A DNA stretch of 64,000 nucleotides from MWAR01 sp035388825 (GCA_035388825.1 DAOOQQ010000012.1:25717-89716); one strand, 5' to 3'; positions 51,632-61,606 are shown, counted from the stretch's first letter. Numbers and translations: made by a program. The notes: generated by a model from the letters alone, not told the origin.

Positions 51632-52603
51632 TCACGGCTCCAGGGCCGCCTTGATGACGGCCGCCGCGATGTTCTGGTTGACGTTGTACCCGGCGAACAG
51701 CGCTGATAGCGCTTCTCCGGTCAGATCGACACCGCCGACGAGAATGTCGGTGTCCAGAAGCGCCGACTGAACGGGGGCGAGGATCCGGTCCCCATGCGCG
51801 AGCCAGTCCCGCGCCATCCCGGCGATGTTCTCGTAATACCCCGCCACGAAATCGTGGCTTCCCTGGATCTCCCGGGTGAAGGGCGTCGTAAAAATTTTCT
51901 GATAGCTCAGATCCGGGGAGAGGGGCGACTCGTCCACCCGCTTCAGGCTCCGCAGGCTTCGCTGAAAACCGGAGTTCAGCACGACCTGGAGGCCGCGCTG
52001 GGCGGCGATGCGCTGGACGGTCTGCCGGACCTCGTTCATGATCGAGGCGAACCGGGCTGCCGTTTCCTCGGGGGTCGTGTATCCCGGATGCAGAGCGAGA
52101 TTGCGAAGGGTCTCGAGCTCCTCGGTCGCCACCGCCAGTTCCCCGCTGAGGGCGGTCAGCTTCGCCTGGTGCGATGTCTCCATCCGCATCCGGTCGATCT
52201 CGAACTGTTGCTGCTTCATCCCGGCCGGGCCGGTCGCGAGACCCACGAGACTGGCGAGATACCGGTCGTTGAGTTCGCCCATCGCACGGGAGTTGTTCCG
52301 GTGCAGCTCCGTCACTTTCGCCCGCAGCTCCCGCGTCTTGTCCTCGAGCTGCCGGACGCGCGTCTGCTGCTCCTGAAGCCGCTTCTGAACGGCAGCCGGA
52401 TCACCCTTGCCCTTCTCGAGCTGGAATGCCCCCTTCTGGGCGTCATATCCCATCATCAGGGGGTGCAGCAGCACCAACACGCGGAAATCGACCTTGCCGA
52501 TGACGGCACCGGCCCCGGGACGGGGCTGCCCAGGCGCGCTGCGCACCGGCACCAGCAGAGCGGCGATCAGCAGGCAGACGCAGAGGAATCTGACGGTTGG
52601 GTT
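51632..52603 (-). CDS. exported Skp/OmpH-like coiled-coil protein 1
   Basis: A 323-residue exported protein. The signal peptide (about 1-25) is followed by IGKVDFRVLVLLHPLMMGYD, then a helical coiled-coil region (about 75-180) and a mixed C-terminal half. The first strand plus long helices recalls Skp/OmpH periplasmic chaperones, although the body is longer. AGGAG lies 6 nt before ATG 52603. It belongs to a set of related tandem genes (52660, 53523). Confidence 0.55.
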   Translation of the reverse strand, partial: NPTVRFLCVCLLIAALLVPVRSAPGQPRPGAGAVIGKVDFRVLVLLHPLMMGYDAQKGAFQLEKGKGDPAAVQKRLQEQQTRVRQLEDKTRELRAKVTELHRNNSRAMGELNDRYLASLVGLATGPAGMKQQQFEIDRMRMETSHQAKLTALSGELAVATEELETLRNLALHPGYTTPEETAARFASIMNEVRQTVQRIAAQRGLQVVLNSGFQRSLRSLKRVDESPLSPDLSYQKIFTTPFTREIQGSHDFVAGYYENIAGMARDWLAHGDRILAPVQSALLDTDILVGGVDLTGEALSALFAGYNVNQNIAAAVIKAALEP

Positions 52604-52659
52604 CATGGTTCCACTCCTGGGTAGCTTCTCGTTCATTTAGCCATACTTCCGCGGAATGC

Positions 52660-53526
52660 TCAATGCTTTATCTCGAATCCATACTCGACAGCCGCGGAGG
52701 CGACGGCTGCCGTGATCGATGCCGGAACACCGTGTCGTTCATACAGCCGCCGGATCACCTCGGGAGTGATATCATCGCCGCCCGTGAGAACGAGGGGCCA
52801 CGGCCGCACGGGAAGCAGCGGCTGGACCTCCGATCGCTGCGTCATCCGGATCCAGCGGCGGCTTCGCTCGTCAGGCGTCTGCGGATCGAGTTCCTCCTCC
52901 CGGCGGGTCAGCAGCCCGTTCAACACCTGCTGGTCGAGCTCCCGAAGCCCGTTGCCGAACGCCTGCCCCGAACGGTAGGAGATCGGGAACCCGAACGGCA
53001 CCGGGATCGTGGTATTCAAGATCAATCGGTATTTCCCTTCGCGTCCCATGTCCTGAACCAGGCTCATGACCTCGTCGTCGATCTCCCCGAGCATTCGCCG
53101 GGTTTCTTCCGGGGGGGTGAGATCGGGGTGGGAAAGGGCGAACTCCGTCTCCAGCCGTGCATTTTCGAGATCGCGCGCCAGACGGTCCAGCTCGGCCAGC
53201 CGGTTCCGGAGGAGCGTTCCCGAGGCCGTTGCCTCGAACCGGACGTCGAGCTGCTGGAAACACTCCTGTTTCTGCCGGGTGACCTCGGTCGCCTGCCGGT
53301 CGAGCTCTTCGATGCGGGAACGCAGCTCCCGGCTCTGCGTGGAAGCAGTCCCGGACGACCGGATGAAGCCGAGCCGCTGGAAGTCGAACGCAGCCATGCG
53401 GGGATGAAGGCTGGCGGCCAGGCCGAGATTCACCTTGCCGATCCTGTCCGAAGCGGGCTCCATCGCAGGGAGTGCCGAGCAGGAGGCGAGACAGAGAGCG
53501 AGCAACAGACGGAATGACCTGTTCAC
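52660..53526 (-). CDS. exported Skp/OmpH-like coiled-coil protein 2, possible lipoprotein
   Basis: A 288-residue relative of the preceding protein. The signal region has a lipobox-like LASC (Cys16). The mature start IGKVNLGLAASLHPRMAAFD matches IGKVDFRVLVLLHPLMMGYD of its neighbour, and a predicted coiled coil follows. The gene overlaps the upstream gene by 4 nt (ATGA). Family not recognised beyond the Skp-like pattern. Confidence 0.55.
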   Translation of the reverse strand: MNRSFRLLLALCLASCSALPAMEPASDRIGKVNLGLAASLHPRMAAFDFQRLGFIRSSGTASTQSRELRSRIEELDRQATEVTRQKQECFQQLDVRFEATASGTLLRNRLAELDRLARDLENARLETEFALSHPDLTPPEETRRMLGEIDDEVMSLVQDMGREGKYRLILNTTIPVPFGFPISYRSGQAFGNGLRELDQQVLNGLLTRREEELDPQTPDERSRRWIRMTQRSEVQPLLPVRPWPLVLTGGDDITPEVIRRLYERHGVPASITAAVASAAVEYGFEIKH

Positions 53527-54215
53527 GGGTGAGGAGCCTCCCCGGAATAGAGAATCGGTCGCTCCGTCGAAGGAAACAGCGGCCCAAGCAGCGGCGCCGA
53601 CCGGATGACCTCCCGAAGGCGCATCAGGTCAGGCTGAATCGGATCATTCGGACCGTCTTTTTCGCCGGGCGGACGGATCTCCACGACCGGAGGGGCGGCC
53701 GGAAACCGGGGAAACCGGTTGAGGAGAATCGTGTCCGGAGCGCGGGAGCAGGAGGCAAGGAGATCCTGCACGAGGCCGCTGACCAGGGGAGTCAGGGAGT
53801 CGGCGTCCGGCGCGCCCCCGATGCGCATCAACCCCGTAAGAGCGTCGCGGCGTTTTTGAAGTTCCGCGATTCCAGCATCCGCTTCGCGAACCTCGTTCCA
53901 ACCCGAAAAATCCGCACCGAGCGGATCCGAGGCGAGCAGAAGGGCCCCCGCCATTTCGCTCCGCCGACGCTCCACCGACGCCAGATCACGGTCAAGCGAG
54001 GCGATTTCGGATGCGATGGAGGCAGCCTCCCGCACTTCGCTCGGCGTCCCTTTGAATCTTCCGGTCTCCTCGTCGAACTGGCTCATCAGCGGGTGTTCCC
54101 GAAGCAGCCTGTCAAACTCCACGACGGAAAAATCCCCCGGGACACCGGGGAAGGGGAGAAGAATGTAAAAAATCAACGACATCTGTAAAAAAAGTGTACC
54201 GCGCTTCTTCATCAT
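53523..54215 (-). CDS. exported Skp/OmpH-like coiled-coil protein 3
   Basis: A 230-residue exported protein and the third, most divergent member of the set. After a short hydrophobic N-terminus it has FSVVEFDRLLREHPLMSQFD, again the [IVE]xFxxLLxxHPLM pattern, then a helical region with heptad-like Glu/Arg. The starts ATG 54215 and 54212 are adjacent; 54215 overlaps the preceding stop as ATGA. Function unknown. Confidence 0.55.
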   Translation of the reverse strand: MMKKRGTLFLQMSLIFYILLPFPGVPGDFSVVEFDRLLREHPLMSQFDEETGRFKGTPSEVREAASIASEIASLDRDLASVERRRSEMAGALLLASDPLGADFSGWNEVREADAGIAELQKRRDALTGLMRIGGAPDADSLTPLVSGLVQDLLASCSRAPDTILLNRFPRFPAAPPVVEIRPPGEKDGPNDPIQPDLMRLREVIRSAPLLGPLFPSTERPILYSGEAPHP

Positions 54216-54997
54216 TCGGGCATCTCCGGGATCTCTCGCGACTCCGGAACATAGGCCGACGCCGGTCGGAGCTGGAGACGCCGTTGGGCGATCAGCGACT
54301 CGACGAGTTCCGGGTTGGAATACACCTCTCGGATCTGGCCCTCGATCGGATACGCGGAGAGCGAGAGAATCCGCCCGGGCACCGGATACTCGTAGAAGAC
54401 CAGCGAGATCCAGGCCTTGCCGTCGGCTTCCCGGGCCCATGGCTGCGAAGCGAGACCGTGGATGGCCCGGATGCGCTTGGTTTCGTAAACGACGAGCTGG
54501 TGGCACCGGTTTCCCGATCGTCGATCCGAGAACAGGACCACGCGGAGGTTCTGGAGATCCGTTCCGAGAAGCAGCGGGGCCGACCCGCACGACGCGGGAA
54601 GTGGGCCGGCGGCGCCCGGATGGCGCAGTTCAGCCGAACCCGTTCCCGAGGCCGGTGACAGAAAGAGCGGCCGGACGATCTGCGGAGAAGAGATGACCTG
54701 CCATCCCGCTTCCGGCAGGAGGAGCGCGGGTATCAGGGTGAGAAGGCCGGTCAGAAGCGTCGGATCGGCCACCTGGAACACGCGGCTGACGGTTCCCTCT
54801 CGCACCTTTTCGCGGGCGATGTCCAGCTCGCTCAGCAACAGCAACGGGAATGACGGGGTGAACGAAAGGCGGGCACGGGGCTGCCATTCGTGCAGGGCCA
54901 GACTGCAGGCGACGGCCGCCTGAGAAGCCCACAGGAGGCTGATCAGGAAAACTCCGGCGATCCAACGGGTGCGTCGCATCGGGGGCGTCGTGTCCAT
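54212..54997 (-). CDS. exported protein of unknown function carrying a 24-codon repeat
   Basis: A 261-residue protein with an N-terminal signal-anchor-like helix (about 11-31). No family recognised. Residues about 119-143 are encoded by the 72-bp repeat at 54571-54642, also present in the anti-sigma gene on the other strand. Flanking parts (WQVISSPQIVRPLFLS and QNLRVVLFSDRRSGN) look like one continuous fold, so the repeat may be an insertion. The start at 54997 is a guess; upstream ribosome sites are weak. It heads the Skp-like operon. Confidence 0.6.
   Translation of the reverse strand: MDTTPPMRRTRWIAGVFLISLLWASQAAVACSLALHEWQPRARLSFTPSFPLLLLSELDIAREKVREGTVSRVFQVADPTLLTGLLTLIPALLLPEAGWQVISSPQIVRPLFLSPASGTGSAELRHPGAAGPLPASCGSAPLLLGTDLQNLRVVLFSDRRSGNRCHQLVVYETKRIRAIHGLASQPWAREADGKAWISLVFYEYPVPGRILSLSAYPIEGQIREVYSNPELVESLIAQRRLQLRPASAYVPESREIPEMPE
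54571..54642. repeat. 72-bp intragenic repeat, copy A
   Basis: Matches 57540-57611 in the same orientation at 68 of 72 positions. It contains the hairpin CCCGC/GCGGG (loop ACGAC) and a GGGC/GCCC hairpin. The length is a multiple of 3 and it is in frame in a minus-strand gene. Possible short mobile element of the intragenic type. Confidence 0.8.
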
Positions 54998-55067
54998 TCT
55001 TTCTGGATGATATCCGAAACGAGCTGCAAGATGCATTCCAGCAAAATTCGAGAAGATCGATACACGA

Positions 55068-56411
55068 ATGAAACCGGGGTGGTATAAATGGCATAGTACA
55101 CGTATGGACAGATATTCCGAACGAGGACAACGCTTGCATCGATGGCTGGGAGGGATCCTCGCCGGACTGCTTGTCTGTGTTCTTTGCCGATGTCATGCGG
55201 CCCAGCCGGTGACGAATCCGGCCGGTCGGGCCTGGGAGGCGATCGAACGGGGGAACCCCCTCCATTACCCTGAGCCGGAGCGGAATTCGACCGCGACGGC
55301 GCCGGTCGAGCTGATTCCGGGGATGAAGATCGTGACGGCCCGCGGGAGCTGGGGGGTGATCGACACGGTGGGTGGCCTGATTGCGCTGTTTCCCGGGACG
55401 ACCCTTCGCAGGAGCATCGATGAATACGATCTGGAGTCGGGCATGGTGCGGCTGATCGTGCGGCGCCGGCGGCTGCCGGTCGTCCTCGCGGCCGGCCCCT
55501 CTCGGATCCGGATCCGTGAGGGAAGCTGCCTTGCGACGGTTTCCGGCGGGCGGATGCTGTCGGGAACGGCAGAGCTCGCCGTCGGGAATGGTCCGGTGCG
55601 GCCGTTGTCCTCCGCAACCGTCTGGGGTGTGCCGCCGGCTTCGGAAACGCCCTCCATTCTTGCGCTTACCGCCATAGAGCGGGTCTGGTACTGCGCTGGC
55701 GCCCGGTTCTGGCGGGAAGCCGCAATGGCCGCGCTCGAAGCGGAGCGGCTGCTGGCGGTTGGTCCCGGCTCGATTGCCCTGCGAAGCCGGATGATCCAGG
55801 AGGCGATGATCGCGCTGGCGCATCTGGATGATGCCGCCGGAACCGGTCTGGCCCGGCGTGTCGCGGAGGCCGTCGGCCGTTTGCCGGAAGCCTGGTATGA
55901 TGCGTTCGAACGGTGTCTGAGACTGGATGAAACCGTGATCGCCGGCCGGATGTACCAGATCTTTGCCTCCCTGAAAACACGACCGGCAATTGAAGACGTG
56001 CGTGATCTGATCCTGCGGCGGTTGATCGTCGGGAACCATGCCGAGCCGCTGCCGGATGCGGCCGGAACCGCTTCGGCCGTAGCTTCCCTGGCCCCGTTCT
56101 GGCAGGATTCCTGGACCTATCTGAGCCTGGTCTCGTGCTCGCTTCCGGTCGAGCCCGGACGCGTAACCGCCTATCTCGCCCCCGACCGGATCGACACCCT
56201 GGGGCCGCGGCTGTCCAGGCAACGAATCGAGTCCGTGGCACGCGGCTCGATCGATCGGCTCGAGCCGCAGGGGCTCTACCATTTGATCCGCGGCCTCTGG
56301 AACATCGGCCAGACCGATCGGGCCGCCCGGCTCTGCGACTGGTTCAACGCTCATCATGCTGCCACGCCATGGCTCGACCGTGCCCGCCGGTTTCTCGGCG
56401 TCGGCCGGTGA
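55068..56411 (+). CDS. exported FecR-like protein
   Basis: A protein of about 435-447 residues. An N-terminal hydrophobic segment ending near CHAA is followed by a FecR-like beta domain (PGMKIVTARGSWGVIDTVGG ... FPGTTLRRS ... IRIREGSCLATVSG, about 80-190) and a helical C-terminal half with hydrophobic stretches but no TPR assignment. FecR-type domains sense or transmit envelope signals to anti-sigma factors. The start is unclear: ATG 55068 or 55104, neither with a good Shine-Dalgarno. It precedes an ECF sigma factor by 15 nt. Confidence 0.65.
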   Translation: MKPGWYKWHSTRMDRYSERGQRLHRWLGGILAGLLVCVLCRCHAAQPVTNPAGRAWEAIERGNPLHYPEPERNSTATAPVELIPGMKIVTARGSWGVIDTVGGLIALFPGTTLRRSIDEYDLESGMVRLIVRRRRLPVVLAAGPSRIRIREGSCLATVSGGRMLSGTAELAVGNGPVRPLSSATVWGVPPASETPSILALTAIERVWYCAGARFWREAAMAALEAERLLAVGPGSIALRSRMIQEAMIALAHLDDAAGTGLARRVAEAVGRLPEAWYDAFERCLRLDETVIAGRMYQIFASLKTRPAIEDVRDLILRRLIVGNHAEPLPDAAGTASAVASLAPFWQDSWTYLSLVSCSLPVEPGRVTAYLAPDRIDTLGPRLSRQRIESVARGSIDRLEPQGLYHLIRGLWNIGQTDRAARLCDWFNAHHAATPWLDRARRFLGVGR

Positions 56412-56426
56412 CGACCGGCTGAGCGC

Positions 56427-56999
56427 ATGGGACACGGCAGTGGGGATCTCGACCGGGACCTGATCATCCAGGTCCGGGAGGGGCGCACCGAGGCGTTCCG
56501 GCCCCTGGTGGAGCGCTACTGGGTGCGGGTGCGGGGAATCGCGCGGCGGATGCTCCGGGACGAACCCACGATCGAGGATATCTGCCAGGAAACGTTTCTG
56601 AAGGCCTTTGAAAAGCTGCATCAGTTCGATGCGAACCGGGAGTTCGCCCCCTGGCTGCTGCGCATCGCCGTGAACCTGATCGGTGAGCACTACCGGCGGC
56701 TCGGGCGCAGTCTGCGGTTGGTGCCCCTCGACGACGAGGCGCTGCCCGCCGCCCTGCCCGAACCCGGGGAGTGCGCCGTCAACCGGGTGACGATCGACCG
56801 GTGCATCGAAGGGCTGCCGCCCGGGTACCGCCTCCTGTTCGTTCTGAGGCATGGGCTGATGTTGAGTTACGAAGAGATCGCGCTGCTGCTGGACGAGCCC
56901 GTCGGCACGGTCAAGGTCGGGCTGTTCCGGGCCCGCGAACAGCTGCGACGGCTGTTCACCGATGCCGCCGAGGCCGGCGATGAAGGGGGAGACCGATGA
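56427..56999 (+). CDS. ECF-type RNA polymerase sigma factor
   Basis: A 190-residue sigma-70-family factor of the ECF group. Region 2 is present (PLVERYWVRVRGIARRML ... DICQETFLKAFEKL ... FAPWLLRIAVN, about 25-90), a short linker follows, and region 4 with its HTH (LPPGYRLLFVLRHGLMLSYE ... VGTVKVGLFRAREQLRRL, about 130-180). It overlaps the anti-sigma gene by 4 nt, the classical layout for coupled expression. Confidence 0.92.
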   Translation: MGHGSGDLDRDLIIQVREGRTEAFRPLVERYWVRVRGIARRMLRDEPTIEDICQETFLKAFEKLHQFDANREFAPWLLRIAVNLIGEHYRRLGRSLRLVPLDDEALPAALPEPGECAVNRVTIDRCIEGLPPGYRLLFVLRHGLMLSYEEIALLLDEPVGTVKVGLFRAREQLRRLFTDAAEAGDEGGDR

Positions 57000-58051
57000 A
57001 CCCGAATCCGAAACCCTGCCATGAGCAGATCGACTTCCAGGCCTACTTCGACCAGCAGGCCACGCTGCCCGAGCGAACGCGCATCGAGCGCCACATCCGT
57101 CAGTGCGCCGCGTGCCGGGTCGAGTTCGACGTCTGGCGCGACCTGTTCGCCCGCCTGGGCGAGAGCTACGCTCTGAATGCCGCGGACCGGCCGGATGCGA
57201 CCCGGCTCCAGGCCCTGTTCGACCGGCTTGCGGCCCGCAACAGCCCTTCCGGTATCCCGCCTCTGCCCGCCCAGACGCAGGCGGCCCAGAACTCGGTGTT
57301 CGGCGTCGTGGCCGAACTGATCCGTATGCAGCGCTGGCTCGCGGGGGGCCTTGCCCTCTGTTTCGTGCTGATGCTGGCGCTCGTCTTCCGCGATCGTGGT
57401 CTCCCGCATGCCCCTGCCGCCGCCCCGTCGGATGGCCTCGTCCGGCCCGCTCCGGCGCCGGCACCGGCGACCCGGGGCTTTTACACCTATCGCCTCTCCG
57501 CCCCGCCCGGGCAGACGCTGAGCCGTCTGGAACCGGCCGGCAGCGGACCCGACCCGCACGACGCGGGAAGTGGGCCGGCGGCGCCCGGATGGCGCGGTTC
57601 AGCCGGACCCGCCCTGCCATCCGAAGGTGCCCTCGAGCCCGGCGTCACCTACCGGGTGCCGCCCCTCGGCATCCTGTTCGTCGAGTTCCACGGGGAAAAC
57701 CGCATCCAGTTCACCTCCCAGGCCCGATTCCTGCTGACGGCCACGGGAACCCGTCTCCTGAGCGGCCAGGTGACGTGCGATCTCCGCTCCAGCGGCAACG
57801 GCTTCGAAGTCACGACCCGGGCCGGCACGGTCATGGGGCTCGGCGGCCAGTTCCTCGTCGAGGAGCGGCCCGCCTCCAGCCGGATCACCCTCGACGCGGG
57901 CGCAGTCCGGATCGGAACCCGGCGGCTGAGCGTCACGATGGACTCGCCCGGCTCCCGGTTCCTCATGGCCGACGGCTCGATCCGCCTCGATGCCGGCGAC
58001 AACCAGCCCCGGCCCATCGCCGGCGCCGCCGGCCTCACCCCGGCCGAGTAG
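56996..58051 (+). CDS. zinc-finger anti-sigma factor with periplasmic FecR domain
   Basis: A 351-residue protein. The N-terminal ASD-type zinc finger has HIRQCAAC (H33, C37, C40). A transmembrane helix (about 110-130) precedes a periplasmic FecR-like region (about 220-340, with FVEFHGENRIQFTSQARFLLT and GTVMGLGGQFLVEE). The Pro/Ala-rich linker contains the 72-bp repeat (residues about 182-206). The protein would hold the ECF sigma factor at the membrane until a signal arrives. It follows the sigma gene with a 4-nt overlap. Confidence 0.85.
   Translation: MNPNPKPCHEQIDFQAYFDQQATLPERTRIERHIRQCAACRVEFDVWRDLFARLGESYALNAADRPDATRLQALFDRLAARNSPSGIPPLPAQTQAAQNSVFGVVAELIRMQRWLAGGLALCFVLMLALVFRDRGLPHAPAAAPSDGLVRPAPAPAPATRGFYTYRLSAPPGQTLSRLEPAGSGPDPHDAGSGPAAPGWRGSAGPALPSEGALEPGVTYRVPPLGILFVEFHGENRIQFTSQARFLLTATGTRLLSGQVTCDLRSSGNGFEVTTRAGTVMGLGGQFLVEERPASSRITLDAGAVRIGTRRLSVTMDSPGSRFLMADGSIRLDAGDNQPRPIAGAAGLTPAE
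57540..57611. repeat. 72-bp intragenic repeat, copy B
   Basis: Copy of 54571-54642 with 4 mismatches. Here it lies in the plus-strand anti-sigma gene, in the disordered linker after the transmembrane helix, and adds 24 codons. It uses a different reading orientation from copy A. Confidence 0.8.
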
Positions 58052-58075
58052 CTTCCCAAAACCACCGGAAAAGAA

Positions 58076-58108
58076 ACGCAGGTGCGGGCCGGGGGCTCGC
58101 ACCTGCGT
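58076..58108 (-). terminator. terminator of clpX
   Basis: An 11-bp perfect stem (ACGCAGGTGCG / CGCACCTGCGT) with an 11-nt loop. On the minus strand it is followed by TTTCTTTTCC. It may also stop transcription from the anti-sigma operon. Confidence 0.8.
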
Positions 58109-58126
58109 GGGATGACGGGAAACGAC

Positions 58127-59377
<1,251 letters not shown>

Positions 59378-59379
59378 GC

Positions 59380-59988
59380 TTACTCTCCGGCCGTTTTGGC
59401 GGTTACTGGCTTGCGTTGTACGACTTCGTCGATAATGCCGTATTCCTTGGCTTCCATGGCCGACATGAAGAAGTCACGGTCGGTGTCTTTCTTCACGCGC
59501 TTGAGAGGCTGGCCCGAGTGGTGCGCCAGCATGTCGTTGAGCTTTTCCTTGATGCGCAGGATTTCGCCGGCCTGGATCTCGATGTCGCTGGCCTGGCCCT
59601 GCGCACCGCCGAGCGGCTGGTGGATCATGATGCGCGAGTTGGGGAGCGCATACCGCTTACCGGCAGTGCCCGCCGCGAGCAGAACCGCGCCCATGCTCGC
59701 CGCCTGCCCGATGCAGATCGTGCTGACGTCGGGCTTGATGTACTGCATCGTGTCGTAGATCGCCAGACCGGCCGTGACCACGCCGCCGGGGCTGTTGATA
59801 TACACCGAGATATCCTTCTCCGGGTCTTCCGACTCGAGGAAGAGCAGCTCGGCGATGATCAGGTTGGCCATGTGGTCCTCGATCTCGCCACCGATGAAGA
59901 TGATGCGGTCCTTCAGAAGACGCGAGTAGATGTCGTAAGCGCGTTCGCCCCGACTGCTCTGCTCAATGACGATTGGTACCAGCGTCAC
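59380..59988 (-). CDS. clpP: ATP-dependent Clp protease proteolytic subunit ClpP
   Basis: A 202-residue serine protease that forms a 14-mer chamber. The catalytic triad is S98 in GQAASMGAV, H123 in RIMIHQPLG and D172 in TDRDFFMSA. It overlaps tig by 4 nt (ATGA) and precedes clpX; the tig-clpP-clpX order is widely conserved. Confidence 0.98.
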   Translation of the reverse strand: MTLVPIVIEQSSRGERAYDIYSRLLKDRIIFIGGEIEDHMANLIIAELLFLESEDPEKDISVYINSPGGVVTAGLAIYDTMQYIKPDVSTICIGQAASMGAVLLAAGTAGKRYALPNSRIMIHQPLGGAQGQASDIEIQAGEILRIKEKLNDMLAHHSGQPLKRVKKDTDRDFFMSAMEAKEYGIIDEVVQRKPVTAKTAGE

Positions 59989-61328
59989 TGTGCGTTATCC
60001 CCCTTGTTGAATTCGGCTTCCTTGACCATATCGTAATGAACCGTGTTGTTCTTTAGCAAAAACTCGCGAATCTGGCGATCCCGGACGGTATGGCGGAGAT
60101 TTTCCTCGCCGTCACCCTTGGAAAGATGCTCCATCAGCTTGTCGACGGTCATGCCGTAATCCGACGCCCGCTTTTCGACTTCGGCCCGGAACTCGGCATC
60201 CGAGACTTCGATCTTCTCACGCTCGCCGATCTCGTCGACGACCAGCATCACCTTCGTCTCGAACTCGGCCTTCTCGCGGAACTCCTCGCGGAACGCCTTG
60301 TAATCCTTGTTCGACCGCTTCAAAAACTCGCTCAGGCTGCTGTTGAACTGGCGCCACCGGCGGTCGATGTTCGACACGAAGTAATCGATCGTGCGTTCGA
60401 CCATCGCGGACGGCAGATCGACGTGGGTTTTGGCGACGACTTCCTTCAGGATCTCGTCGACCGCGCGCTCCTCGCCGTCCTTCACCGCATGTTCCTCGAG
60501 ATCCTTGCGGATCTTCGCCTTCAGCTCGTCGAGCGTCGCGAAGTCGCCGACTTCCTTGGCGAACTCGTCGTTCAGCGCCGGAAGAGTGGGGCGGGAGATG
60601 CGCTCGAGCGTCACGTTGATGTCGAGGGTCTTTCCGAAATACTTCGAATCCTTGTCGGCATCGGTGTTCGCTTCATACGTGAAGGAACGGGTTTCGCCCG
60701 GCTTCATGCCCTTCATCGGCAGGTACATGCGGCCGTCTTCCGTGAACTTGTGGTAGCCCTTTTCCTCGGAAAGCTCGGCATCCTCGACGCCGTCGCAGGA
60801 AACGGCGACCTTGCCCATGAAATAATCGTTGAACTGGAGCTCGCCGTCCTCGACCGGAACGGTCTTGCCGAACTGCTCGCGGCGCTGCTCGAGCACCTTG
60901 CCGATCAGCTCGTCGTCGACGTCGAGCCGCTTCACGGTCACGGTGTGGCCGCGGTAGTTGATGTCGCCGAGCTTCGGCCGGACATCGAACGTCGCCTTGA
61001 AGGTGAAGCACTCACCTTCCGCGAGGTTCGACTCTTCGACGGAAAAATCGCTGACCGGATGCAGCTTGGTCTGGCGGATGGCATCGGGGTACACCTGGTT
61101 GACGAGCTCTTCCTCGACCTGCTCGCGGATCGCGTCGGGGCCGATGAACTTCGCCAGAACCGGCCGGGGAGCCTTGCCGGGGCGGAAGCCGGGAATCTTG
61201 ATCGTGCGGGCGGCCCGCTGGAAGAAATGATCGTAGGCCGCGGAAACCTGTTCTTTGCCCACTTCGACGGTCAGGGCCACCTTGTTGGGGCCGATTTCCT
61301 GAACCTGTGTCTTGAGCTGCATGGACAT
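59985..61328 (-). CDS. tig: trigger factor, ribosome-associated chaperone and prolyl isomerase
   Basis: A 447-residue trigger factor. The ribosome-binding signature lies in ARTIKIPGFRPGKAPRPVLAKF (near 35-56). A PPIase (FKBP-like) domain follows around 150-240, and the long C-terminal helical chaperone arms run to the end. The start MSMQLKTQ at 61328 has GGAG at a spacing of 10 nt; the second ATG is six bases on. The two tRNA genes lie upstream on the same strand. Confidence 0.96.
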   Translation of the reverse strand: MSMQLKTQVQEIGPNKVALTVEVGKEQVSAAYDHFFQRAARTIKIPGFRPGKAPRPVLAKFIGPDAIREQVEEELVNQVYPDAIRQTKLHPVSDFSVEESNLAEGECFTFKATFDVRPKLGDINYRGHTVTVKRLDVDDELIGKVLEQRREQFGKTVPVEDGELQFNDYFMGKVAVSCDGVEDAELSEEKGYHKFTEDGRMYLPMKGMKPGETRSFTYEANTDADKDSKYFGKTLDINVTLERISRPTLPALNDEFAKEVGDFATLDELKAKIRKDLEEHAVKDGEERAVDEILKEVVAKTHVDLPSAMVERTIDYFVSNIDRRWRQFNSSLSEFLKRSNKDYKAFREEFREKAEFETKVMLVVDEIGEREKIEVSDAEFRAEVEKRASDYGMTVDKLMEHLSKGDGEENLRHTVRDRQIREFLLKNNTVHYDMVKEAEFNKGDNAQ

Positions 61329-61383
61329 GGATCTGTAACTCCTTCGGCGATGGAATACCTGAGAACCAAGAGAAATAAAAAAG

Positions 61384-61456
61384 AGCGGGAGACGGGACTC
61401 GAACCCGCGACCTCCTGCTTGGAAGGCAGGAGCTCTACCAACTGAGCTACTCCCGC
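61384..61456 (-). tRNA. tRNA-Gly (anticodon TCC)
   Basis: A 73-nt cloverleaf on the minus strand, 5'-GCGGGAGTAGCTCAGTTGG and on. The acceptor stem is GCGGGAG/CTCCCGC, the anticodon loop carries TCC, and the T-loop GTTCGAGTC is canonical. CCA is not encoded. Confidence 0.96.
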
Positions 61457-61470
61457 TTGCATGCTTGCTA

Positions 61471-61551
61471 TGCGAAGGGCGGGACTTGAACCCGCACGGT
61501 ATAACCACCAGATCCTAAGTCTGGCGCGTCTGCCAGTTCCGCCACCCTCGC
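61471..61551 (-). tRNA. tRNA-Leu (anticodon TAG)
   Basis: An 81-nt cloverleaf on the minus strand beginning 5'-GCGAGGGTGGCGGAACTGG. The anticodon stem is CCAGA/TCTGG with loop CTTAGGA (TAG), a short variable arm follows, and T-loop GTTCAAGTC. CCA is not encoded. It lies 14 nt upstream of tRNA-Gly. Confidence 0.95.
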
Positions 61552-61577
61552 TTGCTGTTGCGCACGCGCGCTACGGC

Positions 61578-61606
61578 ATAATACCAGAAGAGAGAAAAGA
61601 AGGCAA
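61578..61606 (-). promoter_or_regulatory. sigma-70-type promoter of the tRNA/tig operon
   Basis: On the minus strand -35 TTGCCT (61601-61606) and -10 TATTAT (61578-61583) are separated by exactly 17 nt, upstream of the tRNA-Leu gene. Confidence 0.7.
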
